Positions 5,670-7,323 of a DNA stretch of 7,323 nt are shown one piece after another. The translations under genes were made by a program, and so were the position numbers. Origin of the DNA: an uncultured Rhodospirillales bacterium. Its GTDB lineage: Bacteria; Pseudomonadota; Alphaproteobacteria; Acetobacterales; Acetobacteraceae. How positions within the stretch are numbered: position 1 is the stretch's first letter; each line of letters opens with the position of its first letter. The notes beneath the pieces are model-generated. The model did not search any database. It saw only the letters and a program-made list of their open reading frames with translations, and was not told the origin of the DNA. The DNA lies in assembly GCA_903928045.1 (NCBI GenBank), contig CAIYPH010000559.1, positions 1 through 7,323 on the forward strand. The letters are read 5' to 3'.

Positions 5670-5708
5670 AACGGAAGATGGTTCCACATAGCATGAAGGA
5701 CGCGGCCA

Positions 5709-6608
5709 ATGCGAGTGTTCATCACCGGCGCGACGGGATTTATCGGCTCCTACCTCATCCCCGAACTGATCGAGGCAGGTCATGAGGTGGTGGGCCTCAG
5801 CCGCTCGGAAGAGGGTGCGGCGAAGATCAAACAGGCCGGGGCGACGGCATTCCTCGGCGACGTGAACGACCTCGATCGGCTCCGCGTCGGGGCGCAGGAC
5901 GCCGACGCCGTGGTCCACGCGGCGTTCAACCACGACTTCGGCAACATCAAGACGCACAGCGAGAACGATCGCAAGGTGATCGAAACCCTGGGCGACGTGC
6001 TCGCCGGCTCGGACCGGCCGCTGATCGTTACGTCCGGCACCGGCCTGGTCGAACGCTCCGCCCCCGGCGCGGCCGTCACGGAGACCGACAACCCGTCCAG
6101 CTCCGCCAAGGTGCCGCGCGCCGCCACTGAAGAGGCGGCGCAGGCTGTGCTCGCCAAGGGCGGCCGTGTGATGATCGTCCGCCTGCCGCAGACCCACGAC
6201 ACCCGCCACCAAGGCCGGATCGCCCACCACATCAAGATGGCACGCGAGAAGGGGAGCGTGGCCTATCTCGGCGACGGCTCCAACCGCTTGGCCGCAGCCC
6301 ATGTCACCGACGCGGTTCGCCTCTATCGTCTGGCGCTGGAGCGCGGGAAGAATGGGGCTCGCTATCACGCGGTCTCCGAGGAAGGCGTCACCCTGCGCGA
6401 GATCGCGGAGGTCATCGGCGCTGGGTTGAAGATGCCCGTCGTCTCGCTGTCTGATGACGCGGCCAAGGACTACTTCGGGCCACTGGCCGGATTGGCCGGC
6501 CTCGACATGGCCGCCACGAGCGCCCTTACGCGTGCGGAGTTCGGCTGGACACCCAGCGGTCCGGATTTCCTCACCGACCTGCGCCAGATGGATTGGGTGG
6601 CAGGCTAG
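5709..6608 (+). CDS. Atypical SDR family NAD(P)-binding protein
   Basis: The 299-aa Rossmann-fold protein belongs to the extended/atypical short-chain dehydrogenase/reductase family (epimerase-like, COG0451 type). The cofactor loop TGATGFIG (6-13) opens the chain, followed by a second-strand end at about 30 (GLSRSEE, where R32 suggests NADP). DVND (51-54) and VVHAAF (68-73) complete the cofactor site. The usual YxxxK pair is missing: the equivalent region near 137-141 reads RAATE. This fits atypical SDRs, whose chemistry is undefined. A family-typical HDTRHQGRIAHHIKMAREKG block and HAVSEEGVTLREIAEVIG near the C-terminus are present. ATG 5709 has GAAGGA 8 nt upstream. It is probably induced when the divergent TetR protein is released. 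The substrate is unknown; a role in detoxification or stress is only an inference from the regulator pairing. Confidence 0.88.
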   Translation: MRVFITGATGFIGSYLIPELIEAGHEVVGLSRSEEGAAKIKQAGATAFLGDVNDLDRLRVGAQDADAVVHAAFNHDFGNIKTHSENDRKVIETLGDVLAGSDRPLIVTSGTGLVERSAPGAAVTETDNPSSSAKVPRAATEEAAQAVLAKGGRVMIVRLPQTHDTRHQGRIAHHIKMAREKGSVAYLGDGSNRLAAAHVTDAVRLYRLALERGKNGARYHAVSEEGVTLREIAEVIGAGLKMPVVSLSDDAAKDYFGPLAGLAGLDMAATSALTRAEFGWTPSGPDFLTDLRQMDWVAG

Positions 6609-6776
6609 AGCAGGTCCGCCGCTGTTCGCGAGCCGATACGGCGGCGGGCACTCCAACTTGGATAGTGGAGGAACGCACCTCGAAGAGGGCGCCGCAGAAG
6701 TCTTGACGTGTGAAACCACACGATCACCCAAGCCGACGGCACGGTATTGCGTCGACGCCCGAACCCAACAGGCAAC
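6609..6776. other. Intergenic stretch 3' of the SDR gene with a small hairpin
   Basis: No gene is apparent. The only structure I see is CGTGTG-AAAC-CACACG (6707-6722), a perfect 6-bp stem with a 4-nt loop about 100 nt after the SDR stop. It has no U tract, so it is at best a weak candidate for a 3'-end structure. The non-coding stretch continues, with the remnant below, to 7186; 7020-7150 shows nothing I can name. Confidence 0.4.
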
Positions 6777-7019
6777 CGGGCCAACAAACGGAACCGTCGA
6801 TCCCACTCTCCCATCGGGTTGCTCCACGCCATCGCTGACCGTCGCACCGACAACCCACGAAAGCGCTGCGTCCATCGCATCGTCGGGTAGTCTGCGCCCA
6901 TTCGCGCCGCCCACACCGTGCCGCGCCCTGGCCCCGACACGATAAGGAACGGCATCGGGCAAGATCGGGTCCACCATGCGCTTCGCGTAGGCCGCCGGGT
7001 CGGGCTGATACCCGGCGAG
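6777..7019 (-). pseudogene. Fragment of a DUF4331-family protein, C-terminal part
   Basis: The minus-strand frame from 7019 reads LAGYQPDPAAYAKRMVDP, then ILPDAVPYRVG, then GGANGRRLPDDAMDAALS, and ends near VPFVGP. This resembles the C-terminal end of DUF4331 proteins as I remember them: a PD-x-LPYxVG segment, an NGRxLxDD motif, and a final FPYxGP-like strand. Roughly 80 residues are recognisable. A TAA lies in frame just upstream (about 7023-7025), no start or N-terminal portion (the family is usually several hundred residues) is present, and past VGP the frame runs on without a stop into antisense of the SDR gene. I read it as a decayed remnant. The match is from memory and could be confirmed only by profile search. 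DUF4331 proteins have no agreed function. Confidence 0.45.
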
Positions 7020-7150
7020 CCGGCATTACGTCCCGATCGTCGCGGAGGCCAGGGCAAGATGCCGTTGATCAAGCGCCGGCGGGTGTTCGGAGCGGTCCGC
7101 CGGCGGTGTTACGTGGGCAGAGAAATTTTGCTCGAATTTGAAAAATGTCC

Positions 7151-7179
7151 TTGACGAACGTTAGTGATAAAGTTATACA
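7151..7179 (+). promoter_or_regulatory. Near-consensus promoter for the ORF at 7187
   Basis: TTGACG (7151-7156) and TATACA (7174-7179) are 17 nt apart. The expected start point, 6-8 nt past the -10, falls at about 7186-7187, on the A of the ATG. No Shine-Dalgarno precedes that ATG (upstream is ATACCACC), which points to a leaderless transcript. The spacer is A/T-rich with a repeated GTTA (7160-7163 and 7172-7175), a possible regulator contact. Confidence 0.6.
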
Positions 7180-7186
7180 TACCACC

Positions 7187-7323
7187 ATGAACAGCGCAAT
7201 CACATCCCCCGAGCCCACCAAAGGCGAGCCGCATCCCGCGGTCCGTCTGGCGGAGGCCGTCTGCGCGCTCATCGCCGCCATTGCCGGGCCGTCCTGGTTC
7301 TGGCGCTTTCTCCCCGGCGGCCG
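7187..7323 (+). CDS. Hypothetical protein, 5' end only (runs off the window)
   Basis: An open frame of 45 complete codons begins at ATG 7187 and is still open at the window end. It starts MNSAITSPEPTKGEPHPAVR and continues LAEAVCALIAAIAGPSWFWR. The N-terminal 17 residues are polar and proline-rich and probably disordered. Residues 18-45 are an amphipathic-to-hydrophobic helix followed by an aromatic, glycine-rich turn. I do not recognise the family. Support comes from the strong promoter immediately upstream and codon use like the neighbours. An overlapping antisense frame (7281-7069) looks like a shadow. Confidence 0.5.
   Translation, partial: MNSAITSPEPTKGEPHPAVRLAEAVCALIAAIAGPSWFWRFLPGG

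Noticed and set aside
5028..6977. A 649-aa minus-strand open frame
   Set aside because: Only its last 192 residues are a protein (TetR). The middle is antisense to the SDR gene and the first part is the DUF4331-like remnant. It is an accidental fusion of frames in GC-rich DNA.

Overview
The window looks like GC-rich chromosomal DNA from an alphaproteobacterium, most likely the Acetobacteraceae. Three things support this: a MipZ-type division ATPase (an alphaproteobacterial hallmark), very high G/C at third codon positions, and repeated A/T-rich hairpins of a kind I remember from Acetobacteraceae intergenic regions. The family assignment rests partly on memory and is an inference.

Layout. Positions 1-210 are intergenic and hold two A/T-rich hairpins and a long stem structure. 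The tlyA gene (211-960, minus) encodes a TlyA-family rRNA 2'-O-methyltransferase. It is divergent from mipZ (1027-1860, plus), and the 66-bp gap contains a perfect GC-rich hairpin. mipZ converges on a three-gene sugar ABC importer operon on the minus strand, transcribed in the order binding protein (4682-3714), permease (3717-2737), ATPase (2740-1997). The importer genes overlap by 4 bp each (GTGA and ATGA). Paired A/T hairpins sit between the convergent mipZ and ATPase stops. Positions 4683-5027 carry no gene but hold another hairpin copy and a 70-nt multi-stem structure. A TetR-family repressor gene (5028-5606, minus) is divergent from an atypical SDR gene (5709-6608, plus). Their shared 102-bp gap contains a textbook sigma70-type promoter whose spacer is filled by a 17-bp palindrome, the likely TetR operator. 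Positions 6609-7186 are non-coding in the ordinary sense but contain, on the minus strand, a degraded fragment of what I read as a DUF4331-family protein. A near-consensus promoter at 7151-7179 leads directly into an ORF that starts at 7187 and runs off the window end. The spacing suggests a leaderless mRNA.

How the parts work together. tlyA and mipZ are housekeeping genes (ribosome modification, division-plane positioning). The importer is a self-contained transport cassette with no sugar enzyme beside it. TetR and SDR form an autoregulated stress or metabolite-response pair. The A/T hairpins begin 7-10 nt after three of the stop codons, so they most likely act as transcript-end signals or are a dispersed element that inserts there. 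I found no clear new enzymatic or defence system. The most interesting unexplained material is the hairpin family with its attached structured segments, the operator-in-promoter arrangement, and the DUF4331 remnant.
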